The notes: generated by a model from the letters alone, not told the origin. A stretch of 58,058 nucleotides of DNA from RUG11237 sp045126515 (GCA_045126515.1 JBGVOM010000109.1:1-58058); one strand, 5' to 3'; shown: positions 16,819 to 25,390, numbered from the stretch's first letter. Numbers and translations are program-made.

Positions 16819-18192
16819 GTGAATCAGCAGATTGATATTATTGTACCTGTCTACAACGGATTAGAAGATGTAAAAAAGTGTGTGGAAAGTGTAAAGAAAA
16901 ATACTGATTTAAATAGGCACCGTTTGATTCTGGTAGATGATAAAAGTCCTGACAGCAATGTCCTTTTGTATTTAAAAAGTGTAGAATCGGAAGCGATTCA
17001 TGTAATAGAAAGTCCTGTAAATGAAGGCTTTTCTGCCAGTGTTAATAAGGGAATGAGGTATTCTGAACGTGATGTAATCCTGTTGAATTCTGATACCATT
17101 GTTACGAAGGGCTGGGTAGAGAAGATGATTGCCTGTGCTTATTCAAGACGAGCGGCAGCAACGGTAACACCTTTATCAAATGCTGCAACCTTGTGTTCAG
17201 TGCCGGAATTTCTTCAGGATAATCCCTTGCCGGAAGGTTATACCGTAGAAAAAATGGGAGAATTGGTGGAACACTGCAGTATTCGTAGATATCCTAAAAT
17301 AACGGTAGCAGTGGGATTTTGTATGTATATTAAGCGGGAGGTTCTGAATCAGATTGGATACTTTGATGCAGAAACCTTTGGAAAAGGTTACGGTGAGGAA
17401 AATGATTTTTGTCATCGGGCAGAAAAACGGGGTTACATGCATCTGATGTGTGATGACACTTTCATTTATCATAAAGGAACGGCCTCTTTTGAAAGTGAGG
17501 AAAAGAAAAATCTGCTTCAGGAACACGAACGCATTTTAAACGAACGTTATCCCGAGTATATTCAGAAAAATCAGCAGTATTGTATGAAAAATCCCAATAG
17601 GGATTTGCAGGAAAATATAAAGTTATATTTGGATTTAGACTATGCATCCGGTGGAAAGTTATATTTGACAAATGCTTTTCCGGAACAGAATCAGGAAGAA
17701 AAGGCTTTTTATGCTGTACGGAGAGAACAAAGTCTTATTGTGAAAAGTTTCTGCGGTGAAAAAGAAGCTTGCTTTTTATATTCTTTACCGTCAATCAGCG
17801 TGCAGAACAGCTTGGCAGAGGAAAATGAGGAAGAGATACTGGCAGACTTGATGCGTGCTTTTCATCTTACGGAAGCAGAACAGACAGATTTGGGTAATTT
17901 CGCCATACAGACGATTTATGCTCTTAATAAGGAGATAGAAAATCCGGGAAAAACGTTTGATAGCAAAAGGATTCTCAGAGCTTATCTGACGGCGGAGAAA
18001 AAGTATTTGGCTAATGTGGATTTGCAGGATGGTATTTATGGAGAACGGTTGCGGACCTTAGAGGAAAATTATGAAACCTTACAAAGAGAAGATCAGGTCA
18101 GAAAAGAAGAATTAGACAATATATATAATTCTAAGCGTTTCCGTCTGGCCTGCGCTTTCAAGAAGGTGCTTAGTCCTTTTCTGCGTGACTAA
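16819..18192 (+). CDS. GT2-family glycosyltransferase (GTG start)
   Basis: A 457-residue GT-A enzyme that opens with I-D-I-I-V-P-V-Y-N-G. It carries L-V-D-D-K-S-P-D-S, the L-L-N-S-D-T metal motif, and G-Y-G-E-E-N-D-F-C-H-R with the catalytic acidic residues. This resembles rhamnosyl- and other GT2 transferases. The catalytic part ends near residue 260; the remaining 200 residues end in a coiled coil with I-Y-N-S-K-R-F-R. GTG 16819 is set by AAAGGAG five bases upstream. It begins two bases after the methyltransferase-kinase stop. Sugar specificity is unknown. Confidence 0.88.
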   Translation: MNQQIDIIVPVYNGLEDVKKCVESVKKNTDLNRHRLILVDDKSPDSNVLLYLKSVESEAIHVIESPVNEGFSASVNKGMRYSERDVILLNSDTIVTKGWVEKMIACAYSRRAAATVTPLSNAATLCSVPEFLQDNPLPEGYTVEKMGELVEHCSIRRYPKITVAVGFCMYIKREVLNQIGYFDAETFGKGYGEENDFCHRAEKRGYMHLMCDDTFIYHKGTASFESEEKKNLLQEHERILNERYPEYIQKNQQYCMKNPNRDLQENIKLYLDLDYASGGKLYLTNAFPEQNQEEKAFYAVRREQSLIVKSFCGEKEACFLYSLPSISVQNSLAEENEEEILADLMRAFHLTEAEQTDLGNFAIQTIYALNKEIENPGKTFDSKRILRAYLTAEKKYLANVDLQDGIYGERLRTLEENYETLQREDQVRKEELDNIYNSKRFRLACAFKKVLSPFLRD

Positions 18193-18227
18193 AAAGGCAC
18201 AGTGTAGTTGAGAGTAGGGGATTTACT

Positions 18228-20072
18228 ATGAATACTATGAATACGAAACAAAATATTCAAAATCAAAGTAAAAATAGAAAAAAACACATATTATATGTGC
18301 TTCATGGAGATTTTTCAGAAGATGCTTCTAACAATAGAGGAGGCACTCAGCTTCATGTGAAGAATTTGGTGGAGCAACTGCGGGAAATCTACCATATTTA
18401 TGTGCTGGCAAGAGATGAAGAATATATCCGTCTGACAGATTATTCCGGGGAGAAGAAAGTGTATAAGTTTTTCGTGGGAGAATTAAAAGATACACCTATC
18501 CTTTTTGATGAAAAAATTGCCCAGGTGATGGCAAATGTGCTGACGGCTTTTCCGATTGAGCTGGTACATATTCATCACACAGTAGATTTATCTTTTGATA
18601 TATTCCGGGAAGTGAAAAAACGCAATATTCCTATGATATGTACTATTCATGATTACTATTACATTTGTCCTGACATTAAGCTGTTAGATACACAGATGCA
18701 TTTTTGCGGTTCCCCTGATAATTGTGGAGATTGTGATGCCTGCCTTGCACAAAAATTTAATTTTCCGGTTGGATTTTGTAAGAAATGGCAGGATACAGCA
18801 AAAGAAATGTTAGGATATTGCGACAGGCTTATCTTTCCTTCTTATAGTGCAAAAGAAATCATGGCAAAATATTATTCGGAGTTTACTGAAAAAATGCAGG
18901 TGATTTATCATGGACTTTCAGAAATTGTAAATTCCGATAAATTAAGGAATTCTGTAAAGTTTGACCAGGCAATCGTGACAGATAAAGTGGAATGGAATTT
19001 AGATGAAACCTTCGGTATGGGCTGGGCTTTGCTTCGGGGAAAATCCTCCTTATTGGTAAAAACCTATATCGAAGTGGTGGATAAAAATAAGAATTCTTAC
19101 GTTTTTCTGCCGGAAAAGCATTTAAGGCTGGATGTAAAGGCAGACCGTTGCGGAAATTCTAATTATAATATGTGTGGCTTTTTAATTAATGGTTTTTCTG
19201 GGATGTTTGCAGAGGGCGACTTATCCTTCCGGGCATATTTAGAATATGATGGCACATTTTACACAGACGGAAAAGTACGTGTGCGAAGAAATGTGGCACA
19301 AAAATGTGAAAACGTATTTAAAGTAGCCTTTTTAGGAGGTATGGTTCCTGCCAAGGGTAGCCGCTTGATTGGTGATATTATAAAGTCTAACACCAACAAG
19401 CAGGAGGTTATGTGGTACATTATCGGTACCATCGGTGATAAAACATTAGATGCCATTGAACAGGACAATTTAGTGAAAGTGGGAACTTACAGTCAGGAAA
19501 TGGTGCAGGGCTTGTTGGAGGGATATGGTATTGATTTAGTGTGCCTGCTTCCACTATGGGCGGAAACGTTCAGCTATACTTTGTCGGAAGCGGCAATCAG
19601 CGGAATACCTGTATTAGCAACGGACATTGGTGCAATCAGCGAACGTATCAAGGCGGAAGATATTGGATTTTTAGTAGATTCGGCAGAAAAGCCGGAAGAA
19701 ATCATGAAGGAAATTCTTAGTATCTGGAATGAAAAACAAGAGGATTACCAGAGAAAAAAGAGGAATATTACCGGGATGAAGCTGAAAAGCCTAGAGACAA
19801 TGGCAGAAGAGTATAGGCAGTGTTATGACAGCTATACCTTTGAGCGTAAGGTAACAGGCAGCAAAGAAATGGAGATGTGGCTGATGACAGGGGAAAGAGA
19901 TGCACGGGAAATTAAGATAAAAAATCCGGAACAGGTAGTGGAAAAGTTAGAAGACAAGGTGGCTGATTTGACGAAACAGTTAGTGGAAGCTAACGATACT
20001 CTGCAGAAAATATATGCATCTCCGGCTTACAAAATTGCAAAGCGGATTCCGTTTCTCGGAGTGAAGAAATAA
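18228..20072 (+). CDS. GT4-family glycosyltransferase with inserted beta-rich domain
   Basis: A 614-residue GT-B enzyme. The N-terminal lobe (about 15-240) has D-x-x-N-N-R-G-G-T-Q-L-H and a Cys-rich segment near 143-185 typical of one GT4 branch. A segment of about 105 residues (250-357), rich in beta-strand-like sequence, separates it from the C-terminal donor lobe (A-F-L-G-G-M-V-P-A-K-G, then L-S-E-A-A-I-S-G-I-P-V-L-A-T-D). GT4 lobes are normally joined by a short linker, so the insert is unusual. The end has a coiled coil with I-Y-A-S-P-A-Y-K. Sugar and acceptor unknown. Confidence 0.85.
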   Translation: MNTMNTKQNIQNQSKNRKKHILYVLHGDFSEDASNNRGGTQLHVKNLVEQLREIYHIYVLARDEEYIRLTDYSGEKKVYKFFVGELKDTPILFDEKIAQVMANVLTAFPIELVHIHHTVDLSFDIFREVKKRNIPMICTIHDYYYICPDIKLLDTQMHFCGSPDNCGDCDACLAQKFNFPVGFCKKWQDTAKEMLGYCDRLIFPSYSAKEIMAKYYSEFTEKMQVIYHGLSEIVNSDKLRNSVKFDQAIVTDKVEWNLDETFGMGWALLRGKSSLLVKTYIEVVDKNKNSYVFLPEKHLRLDVKADRCGNSNYNMCGFLINGFSGMFAEGDLSFRAYLEYDGTFYTDGKVRVRRNVAQKCENVFKVAFLGGMVPAKGSRLIGDIIKSNTNKQEVMWYIIGTIGDKTLDAIEQDNLVKVGTYSQEMVQGLLEGYGIDLVCLLPLWAETFSYTLSEAAISGIPVLATDIGAISERIKAEDIGFLVDSAEKPEEIMKEILSIWNEKQEDYQRKKRNITGMKLKSLETMAEEYRQCYDSYTFERKVTGSKEMEMWLMTGERDAREIKIKNPEQVVEKLEDKVADLTKQLVEANDTLQKIYASPAYKIAKRIPFLGVKK

Positions 20073-20110
20073 GATGATACAGTAAAGGCAGAAGGAAAGG
20101 TAATAGTACA

Positions 20111-22075
20111 ATGGATTATAAAGAACTCTATGAGCAGGAACAGAAAAAATACGAAGAATTGCTGAGCCGTTATGAAGAACTTGATATTAAATATGAAAAT
20201 GCATTATCAGAGGCAGAATTTGCAAAGAAAAATTTAGCAAAGATTAAGAACAGCCCTGCATGGAAGGTGACCAAACCTTTACGTGTAGTGTATTTCTTTT
20301 TTAAGAGAATAAAGACTGCATATGTTATGTATGGTGGAATTATCGGTGTTATGAAGAAAATTGCCCATAAGATTCACCAGAAGAAGGTGCAGAAAGATTA
20401 TGGAACAAAAAGCTTTCCGTCGGAGGAAGAAAGAAAGAAGCAGGAAGCAGAAAAGTTTTCAAAAGATATTACATTTAGTATCTTGGTGCCATTGTATAAT
20501 ACACCGGAAAAATTTTTAAGAGAAATGATTGATTCTGTGCAAACACAGACCTATCAAAAATGGGAACTTTGTCTGGCAGATGGCAGTGATAAGGAACATG
20601 ATTATGTAGGAAAAATTTGTCAGGAACTGGAAGTTAAGGACAAGCGTATAAAATATAAAAAATTGGAGAAAAATCTTGGCATCTCAGAAAATACTAATGA
20701 GTGTTTGAAAATGGCCACTGGTGAATTTATTGCACTGTTTGACCATGATGATTTACTTCATCCATGTGCTTTATATGAAAACATGAAAATGATTTGCGAA
20801 AATAATGCAGACTATGTATATACGGATGAAGTGACCTTTCAGGGGGATAGTATTGACAATATGGCAACCATGCATTTTAAACCGGATTTTTCACCGGACA
20901 ATCTGCTTGCAAACAATTATATCTGCCATTTTTCCGTGTTTGACAAAAAATTGTTAGAGCAGACAGAGCTGTTTCGAAGTGCCTATGACGGAAGTCAGGA
21001 TCACGATATGATTTTGCGGCTTACCGGTGTGGCAAAAAATGTAAAGCACATTCCGAAGGTATTGTATTACTGGCGTTCTCACGCCGGCTCTGTGGCAGAT
21101 AATATTGATGCTAAGACATATGCTATTGATGCCGCAAAACGTGCGGTACGGGATTATTGTAAGGACAGTGGAATTCCTGTAAAATCAGTGGAAAGCACTA
21201 GAGCATTTCCTACGATTTTTAAACTTTCCTATGAGATTTCAGGGAATCCACTGGTGTCTATTGTAATTCCAAATAAGAACCATAAAGAGGATTTAGAAAA
21301 ATGTATCGAATCCATTCGCCTGAAATCCACGTATACTAATTATGAGATAATTGTTGTGGAAAATAACAGTACAGAGGAAAGCATTTTTGAATATTACAAA
21401 GAATTAGAACAGCAGAAAAATATCCGTGTTATTACTTATGAAGGTGAGTTTAATTATTCTAAGATTAACAATATGGGAGTAAAGGAAGCTAAAGGTGAAT
21501 ACCTGATTTTATTAAATAATGATATTAAGATTATTACTCCGGAATGGATAGAAGAGATGTTAATGCATGCCCAGAGAAAAGAAGTTGCTGTGGTAGGTGC
21601 GAAACTGTTTTATCCGGATAATACCATCCAACACGCAGGCATTGTAATCGGTCTGGGAGCTCATCGCAGTGCCGGACACACCCATTACGGTATGCCAAAG
21701 GAAAATCTAGGTTATATGGGAAGACTGTGCTACACACAAAATGTAACTGCAGTTACCGGGGCCTGCATGATGGTGAAGAAAAGTATCTATGAAGAAGCAG
21801 GAGGCTTAGACGAAGATTTCAGAGTAGCTTTAAATGATGTAGATTTCTGCCTGAAATTACGCAAAAAAGGTTATTTAAATATATTTACTCCATTTGCAGA
21901 AGCATTTCATTTTGAATCAAAATCCAGAGGATTTGAAGATTCCAAGGCAAAAAAAGAACGCTACACCGAAGAATGTGACCACTTTAAACAGAAGTGGCAT
22001 AAGGAATTAGAAGCAGGAGACCCATATTACAATCCGAACTTCTCCTTAGATTACTCGGATTACTCACTACGGTAA
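20111..22075 (+). CDS. Tandem-domain GT2 glycosyltransferase
   Basis: A 654-residue protein with a coiled-coil N-terminus (1-45) carrying I-K-N-S-P-A-W-K, then two GT-A domains. Domain one (about 118-360) shows I-L-V-P-L-Y-N-T-P-E, A-D-G-S, L-F-D-H-D-D-L-L and D-G-S-Q-D-H-D. Domain two (about 375-640) shows S-I-V-I-P-N-K-N, L-L-N-N-D-I and D-V-D-F-C-L-K-L-R. Both domains keep the D-x-D-type and catalytic acidic residues, so both are probably active and could add two sugars in sequence, as in rhamnan synthesis enzymes. It is the last gene before hairpin R2. Confidence 0.88.
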   Translation: MDYKELYEQEQKKYEELLSRYEELDIKYENALSEAEFAKKNLAKIKNSPAWKVTKPLRVVYFFFKRIKTAYVMYGGIIGVMKKIAHKIHQKKVQKDYGTKSFPSEEERKKQEAEKFSKDITFSILVPLYNTPEKFLREMIDSVQTQTYQKWELCLADGSDKEHDYVGKICQELEVKDKRIKYKKLEKNLGISENTNECLKMATGEFIALFDHDDLLHPCALYENMKMICENNADYVYTDEVTFQGDSIDNMATMHFKPDFSPDNLLANNYICHFSVFDKKLLEQTELFRSAYDGSQDHDMILRLTGVAKNVKHIPKVLYYWRSHAGSVADNIDAKTYAIDAAKRAVRDYCKDSGIPVKSVESTRAFPTIFKLSYEISGNPLVSIVIPNKNHKEDLEKCIESIRLKSTYTNYEIIVVENNSTEESIFEYYKELEQQKNIRVITYEGEFNYSKINNMGVKEAKGEYLILLNNDIKIITPEWIEEMLMHAQRKEVAVVGAKLFYPDNTIQHAGIVIGLGAHRSAGHTHYGMPKENLGYMGRLCYTQNVTAVTGACMMVKKSIYEEAGGLDEDFRVALNDVDFCLKLRKKGYLNIFTPFAEAFHFESKSRGFEDSKAKKERYTEECDHFKQKWHKELEAGDPYYNPNFSLDYSDYSLR

Positions 22076-22132
22076 ATCTGAAATGCACAAAACTTGAAAT
22101 GGTAGCAGTTCAGATTTGCTGGTTGACAGCAC

Positions 22133-22247
22133 GCACATAGGCGATACAAATTCATCCCAGAAAGGCAGAGGCAACACTTCTGAAAACTAACTGTTAAAAA
22201 TGCCTCTTGAATCACCTTTTTGGGATGAATTTGTATCGCCTATGTGC
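22133..22247. repeat. Long hairpin element R2 between convergent genes
   Basis: Arms 22133-22159 and 22221-22247 are perfect 27-base inverted repeats; six further pairs (22160-22165 with 22215-22220, one wobble) extend the stem to 33. Within the loop, 22167-22173 pairs with 22201-22207. Read on the minus strand it fits the same pattern as the elements at 4316 and 25271: ACA before a GC-starting stem, then GTGC after it. Its segment 22162-22175 is the exact reverse complement of 25311-25324 in R3. It lies between the ends of convergent genes. Confidence 0.85.
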
Positions 22248-22278
22248 TGTTCATGAAAACAGTAACTTTGAAAAGTAC

Positions 22279-23139
22279 CTACGCTTTCTGTTTACGTTCC
22301 TCCACCATTTTTACGAACCATTCTACCATAGCCGGGTCAGAATGTGAGAAAAAGGAGCTTTCTTTTTTATCCAGTGATGCAATTCGAGTCATATCCTCAG
22401 TGCTAAGTTCAAAGTCAAATACATCCAGATTTTCTACCATGCGTTCATAATGAGTGGATTTGGGAATTACAACGACTCCTTGCTGAATATGCCAGCGAAG
22501 CATGATTTGGGCGGTTGTCTTTCCGTATTTGGCACCGATTTCTTTTAGAGTGGCATTTTCAAACAGACCACCTCTGCCTTCGCCAAAAGGAGCCCAGGCT
22601 TCAATCTGTACGCCATATTTATCCATATATTTTTTGGCTTCCATCTGCTGGTTGTATGGATGGGTTTCCACCTGATTTACCATAGGGCGGATGCGGGCAA
22701 AAGAAGCGATATCTACCATTCGGTCAGGATAGAAATTGGAAATTCCAATAGCACGCAGTTTTCCTTCCTCGTATAAATCCTCCAAGGCATGCCATGCACC
22801 GTAATAATCAGAAAAAGGCTGATGTAGCAGCATAAGGTCTAAATAATCTGTATTCAGTTTCTTTAGTGATTCTTCTACTGATTTTCGGCAGTTTTCATAG
22901 CCGTAATGCTCAATCCATACCTTTGAGGTTAGAAAAATCTCTTCTCTGGCTATGCCGGATTTCTGAATTGCGGAACCAACCTCTGCTTCATTAAAGTAGG
23001 ATTGTGCCGTATCGATAGAGCGGTATCCGGCTTTTAGAGCATCCAATACGCACCTCTCACAATCTTCTTTTGTTACCTGATACACACCATAACCTAAAAT
23101 TGGCATTTTTACGCCGTTGCTTAATGTCACATATTCCAT
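22279..23139 (-). CDS. Aldo/keto reductase
   Basis: A 286-residue NADPH-type TIM-barrel reductase of carbonyl compounds. The catalytic tetrad is complete: D43, Y48, K73 and H106 (S-I-D-T-A-Q-S-Y, T-S-K-V-W, L-L-H-Q-P). The G-I-S-N-F block and the late I-P-K-S-T-H cofactor motif are present. AGGAGG precedes the start. It lies downstream of the flavodoxin gene on the same strand, with an 8+8 palindrome in between. Physiological substrate unknown; nothing links it to sugar synthesis apart from position. Confidence 0.93.
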   Translation of the reverse strand: MEYVTLSNGVKMPILGYGVYQVTKEDCERCVLDALKAGYRSIDTAQSYFNEAEVGSAIQKSGIAREEIFLTSKVWIEHYGYENCRKSVEESLKKLNTDYLDLMLLHQPFSDYYGAWHALEDLYEEGKLRAIGISNFYPDRMVDIASFARIRPMVNQVETHPYNQQMEAKKYMDKYGVQIEAWAPFGEGRGGLFENATLKEIGAKYGKTTAQIMLRWHIQQGVVVIPKSTHYERMVENLDVFDFELSTEDMTRIASLDKKESSFFSHSDPAMVEWFVKMVEERKQKA

Positions 23140-23160
23140 ATGAAAAACCTCCTTTTAGAG

Positions 23161-23183
23161 AACTGTCAATATAGCTGACAGTT
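23161..23183. promoter_or_regulatory. 8-base-arm palindrome between flavodoxin and reductase genes
   Basis: AACTGTCA at 23161-23168 and TGACAGTT at 23176-23183 are exact inverted repeats around a seven-base centre. No T-run follows on the minus strand, so it is a poor terminator. It could be an operator or an RNA processing hairpin in front of the reductase gene. Confidence 0.45.
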
Positions 23184-23193
23184 TCATGTTATT

Positions 23194-23727
23194 TTATTTT
23201 TGATAATCATCGTCAGAAACAGATTGTAACCATTCTTCAATATCTTTTCTGGAACTTTTTACACTACCGCCATGAATTGCAAGACCTGCCTCTATCTTTG
23301 CACCAGGGCATAGCTTTTTTATATCACTTATGCTACTGCCCATTTTGCTGCCTTCGTGAGTACAGAATGGTTTAATTGTTTTCCCCTTAAAATCAAAGTG
23401 TTCTAGAAAAGTAAATACTGCCATAGGCATAGTACCCCAATAATTTGGATAACCGAGATAAATCGTATCGTAATTATCAAGAGTTTCAGGGTAGCTCTTA
23501 AGCTGGGGGCGGGCACCACGTTTCTGGTCTGCCTGTGCTTGTGCAATACATTCGTTATAATTTTTTGAGTAAGGCTGTAGTTGCTCGATTTTAAACAGTT
23601 CTGCACGGGTCAGCTCTTGAATGATATTTGACGCTATTTCTGTATTCCCAACAGTCAGTTCTTTGAGAATACCGTTTACATAGTTTTCATCTGCCCGTGA
23701 ATAAAAAGCGACTAATTGATTTGACAT
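23194..23727 (-). CDS. Flavodoxin-like protein
   Basis: A 177-residue FMN-binding electron carrier or quinone-reductase-like protein. It starts with L-V-A-F-Y-S-R, where the usual phosphate-binding loop S/T-x-T-G-x-T is weakly kept, and has Y-D-T-I-Y-L-G-Y-P-N-Y-W-G-T-M-P, the tryptophan-containing flavin loop of this branch. The frame is open to 23937, but CGGAGGG at 23734-23740 sits six bases from ATG 23727 and the upstream part overlaps the lysR gene. Divergent transcription from lysR suggests control by that regulator. Confidence 0.88.
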   Translation of the reverse strand: MSNQLVAFYSRADENYVNGILKELTVGNTEIASNIIQELTRAELFKIEQLQPYSKNYNECIAQAQADQKRGARPQLKSYPETLDNYDTIYLGYPNYWGTMPMAVFTFLEHFDFKGKTIKPFCTHEGSKMGSSISDIKKLCPGAKIEAGLAIHGGSVKSSRKDIEEWLQSVSDDDYQK

Positions 23728-23776
23728 TTTCATCCCTCCGTATGTTCTTTCTATATATATCATAGTATAAATTTTT

Positions 23777-23805
23777 TTGACTCGGAATCTCCGATATGTT
23801 ATTAT
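23777..23805 (+). promoter_or_regulatory. Promoter for the LysR-type regulator
   Basis: TTGACT at 23777-23782, a 17-base spacer and TATTAT at 23800-23805. The palindrome CGGAATCTCCG (23783-23793) lies in the spacer, and another at 23809-23825 covers the predicted start point. Confidence 0.7.
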
Positions 23806-23808
23806 GGT

Positions 23809-23825
23809 ATAAACTATAAGTTTAT
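23809..23825. promoter_or_regulatory. Candidate LysR-type operator
   Basis: A perfect palindrome, ATAAACT-ATA-AGTTTAT, of the AT-rich dyad type bound by LysR regulators. It lies between divergent lysR and flavodoxin genes, at the lysR start point and upstream of the flavodoxin -10 box (TATACT, minus strand 23769-23764). That placement fits self-repression plus activation of flavodoxin. Confidence 0.6.
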
Positions 23826-23848
23826 GCTGGAAGATTGGGAGGTGCTTT

Positions 23849-24757
23849 ATGTATAACAATATGCTTGATACGTTTATAGCGGTTGCTGACTGCGGCAGCC
23901 TTACAAAAGCAGCAGAGTATTTATATATTTCTCCCACAGCTGTTATGAAGCAAATGAATGCGCTGGAAGCTCGTTTGGATTTAAAGCTTATGGAACGTAC
24001 ATCTTCCGGTATACGTTTAACAGCCGCAGGAGAGATTATTTATCAGGATGCAAAATTTATCATAGATTATTCGAAAAAATCCATTACCAGTGCAAAAGCT
24101 ACTTTGTATGCAAACAGCACTACCTTTTGTGTGGGAACATCGCTGTTGAATCCTGCCAAACCTTTTATGGATTTATGGTATCGCGTGAATAAAGAGTTCC
24201 CTGAGTATAAACTGCACCTTGTTCCTTTTGAGGACAATCATGAAGGAGTTCTTGCAGAAATCGGTCAATTGGGAGAAAAATTTGATTTCCTGATTGGTGT
24301 ATGTGATTCCAAAGCATGGCTTAATCTCTGTAATATGCTGCCTTTAGGCAGGTATAAGAAAATGGTGGCGGTATCAAGAGAGCATCACCTTGCTGAAAAG
24401 AAACGAATAGATATTGAAGATTTATATGGTGAAACCTTGATGATGGTGAAACGGGGAGATTCGGGCGTAAACGATTTTTTGCGCAACGATCTGGAAAAAC
24501 ATCATCCTAAAATCCATTTAGAAGATACCCCACAGTTTTATGATTTATCTGTATTTAATCGTTGCGCTGAAACAGGAAATGTCCTGCTCACTATTGAGTG
24601 TTGGCAGGATGTTCATCCGGGACTTGTTTCTATTCCGGTTAATTGGGACTACAGTATTCCGTATGGATTATTATACAGCTTAGATGCACCGGAGGATGTA
24701 CGCAGATTTGTTAAGGCGGTTAAGACAATGGATATGTATGATGCGAAGGAAGAGTAA
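23849..24757 (+). CDS. LysR-family transcriptional regulator
   Basis: A 302-residue regulator. The N-terminal winged helix covers about residues 1-60 (F-I-A-V-A-D-C-G-S-L-T-K-A-A-E-Y-L, then A-V-M-K-Q-M-N-A-L-E). The C-terminal effector-binding domain follows (about 90-295). GGGAGG precedes the ATG. It is divergent from flavodoxin and the reductase, the usual arrangement for a LysR regulator and its target, with candidate operators in the gap. The effector cannot be predicted. Confidence 0.93.
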   Translation: MYNNMLDTFIAVADCGSLTKAAEYLYISPTAVMKQMNALEARLDLKLMERTSSGIRLTAAGEIIYQDAKFIIDYSKKSITSAKATLYANSTTFCVGTSLLNPAKPFMDLWYRVNKEFPEYKLHLVPFEDNHEGVLAEIGQLGEKFDFLIGVCDSKAWLNLCNMLPLGRYKKMVAVSREHHLAEKKRIDIEDLYGETLMMVKRGDSGVNDFLRNDLEKHHPKIHLEDTPQFYDLSVFNRCAETGNVLLTIECWQDVHPGLVSIPVNWDYSIPYGLLYSLDAPEDVRRFVKAVKTMDMYDAKEE

Positions 24758-24772
24758 AAGAGGAAATTAAGA

Positions 24773-25351
24773 ATGAAAGTACTTGAGGTTACAATAAAAA
24801 GAAGTTATAAAAGGGATTTCGTATTTTGTATATGCGCATACCTGATTTGTTTTCTGCTTGGCAGTTTAGCTGATGGAAGATATGAAGGGTTTTTATTTGG
24901 GATTTTTTTAGTTGTGGTGGTGACAGGAGAATGTCTGATTGAAAAATATACCCAAAACACCAGACAGCTTAACGCAGAATTTCAAGTGGACAGAGTTGTA
25001 CTTACCATAAACGGAAAAGCAAAAATACTTTTATACGAAGATATTATAGAGGTACAAAAGACTATGAAAATCACCAGATACAATACCGAAAAGGGAAGTT
25101 ATCGGATAAAAGTGAAAACGAAAAGAGGAAGCTACCGTTTTTATACTCCGTCAGAAGATTATGAAATGCATTTGAATTTCGAGGAAACTGATGCACCGGG
25201 ATTATTATGTTCGGCAGGTGGCAGAGAAAATACTAAAGTAATAATTCAACTTATCGGTTTGCGAAGAACAGCTCATAAGCAGCACCAATTTTTCCTTGGA
25301 AGGCATTTGCGTTGCCTCTGCCTTCCAAGGAAGAATTGGTGTTGCTTATGA
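24773..25351 (+). CDS. Small membrane protein with PH-like domain; end encoded by hairpin R3
   Basis: A 192-residue protein with two membrane spans (about 15-55) and then a basic beta-rich segment (V-D-R-V-V-L-T-I-N-G, Y-R-I-K-V-K-T-K-R-G-S-Y-R-F-Y) similar to the PH-like domains of YcxB-type proteins. It follows lysR by 15 bases and is probably co-transcribed. From about residue 167 the reading frame runs through hairpin R3, and the stop codon lies inside its right arm. The last 26 residues therefore come from the repeat, suggesting the original C-terminus was replaced. Function unknown. Confidence 0.6.
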   Translation: MKVLEVTIKRSYKRDFVFCICAYLICFLLGSLADGRYEGFLFGIFLVVVVTGECLIEKYTQNTRQLNAEFQVDRVVLTINGKAKILLYEDIIEVQKTMKITRYNTEKGSYRIKVKTKRGSYRFYTPSEDYEMHLNFEETDAPGLLCSAGGRENTKVIIQLIGLRRTAHKQHQFFLGRHLRCLCLPRKNWCCL

Positions 25352-25353
25352 GC
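25271..25353. repeat. Long hairpin element R3
   Basis: Arms 25271-25305 and 25319-25353 pair over 35 positions with two differences, both read as G-U pairs in plus-strand RNA; the loop is 13 bases. It is preceded by GAACA and followed by GTCCT. Outside it, ACTTATCGGTTTG (left) and the reverse complement of the right flank (ACTTATTGGTTTG) also match, extending the inverted structure. Its segment 25311-25324 is shared with R2. It supplies the end of the 24773 reading frame. Confidence 0.85.
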
Positions 25354-25390
25354 GTCCTCCAAACCAATAAGTTTGATTTATGACTCCCCA

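Noticed and set aside
23728..23937. N-terminal extension of the flavodoxin gene to 23937
   Set aside because: It would overlap the lysR start and both palindromes; the strong GGAGGG site marks ATG 23727.
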